Shown piece by piece: positions 14,126-14,139 of a stretch of DNA of 14,139 nt. The stretch lies in contig JAKLIS010000011.1 of NCBI GenBank assembly GCA_022709485.1, positions 1 to 14,139 of the forward strand. The letters are read 5' to 3'. The notes under the pieces were generated by a model. That model did not search any database and was not told the DNA's origin. It worked only from the letters and a program-made list of their open reading frames with translations. A program made the position numbers and the translations under genes. The stretch's first letter is position 1, and each line of letters opens with the position of its first letter. Source of the stretch: Elusimicrobiota bacterium (GTDB lineage Bacteria; Elusimicrobiota; Elusimicrobia; F11).

Positions 14126-14139
14126 TAATCATCTAGGAG

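Noticed and set aside
1..14139. tRNA, rRNA, CRISPR array, toxin-antitoxin or phage genes
   Set aside because: No regularly spaced repeats, cloverleaf-like or rRNA-like segments, and no matching protein motifs were seen on either strand by eye.

Overview
The window is a stretch of an ordinary bacterial chromosome. Gene density is high, base composition is even, and most genes recognisably belong to conserved families. A signal-peptide OmpA-type protein with thrombospondin type 3 repeats and a DUF481 outer-membrane barrel point to a Gram-negative (diderm) organism. Gene content and style would fit an uncultured lineage such as Elusimicrobiota or a relative, but that placement is a low-confidence impression.

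Layout, left to right. The 5' end of an unidentified gene (minus strand, 1-59) follows a phosphoglucomutase/phosphomannomutase gene (133-1623, minus, TTG start) with a near-consensus promoter. A 311-base divergent spacer separates that gene from a ComEC-family gene (1935-4040, plus), whose C-terminal nuclease-like domain has lost its metal-binding motif. ComEC converges on a minus-strand operon read from about 7360 leftwards: mnmG, rsmG and a rhomboid protease, packed with a 4-base overlap and then an abutting stop/start. A divergent plus-strand gene (7424-8569) encodes an unrecognised secreted protein. It converges on a second minus-strand operon that encodes, in order of transcription, the mechanosensitive channel MscL with a C-terminal zinc ribbon, a DUF481 outer-membrane protein and an OmpA-like peptidoglycan-binding protein. 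This group plausibly serves the envelope or the osmotic response. Next is an Atg22/UMF1-type MFS transporter (minus), divergent from a histidine-phosphatase gene (plus) that is followed by thioredoxin reductase (trxB).

The noncoding signals are the most unusual part. The MFS and phosphatase start codons are only 28 bases apart, neither has a Shine-Dalgarno sequence, and one palindromic -10 element appears to serve both directions and would give leaderless or nearly leaderless mRNAs. Both convergent gene pairs share a TTAA in which the two stop codons overlap. Directly after trxB is a 10-bp direct repeat (GAAGGGGTCA, twice) leading into a nearly perfect 57-base palindrome with 28-bp arms, probably the edge of a mobile or REP/MITE-like element that continues or recurs outside the window.

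I found no tRNA, rRNA, CRISPR array, complete insertion sequence or defence cluster, and no clear evidence of a wholly new multigene system.
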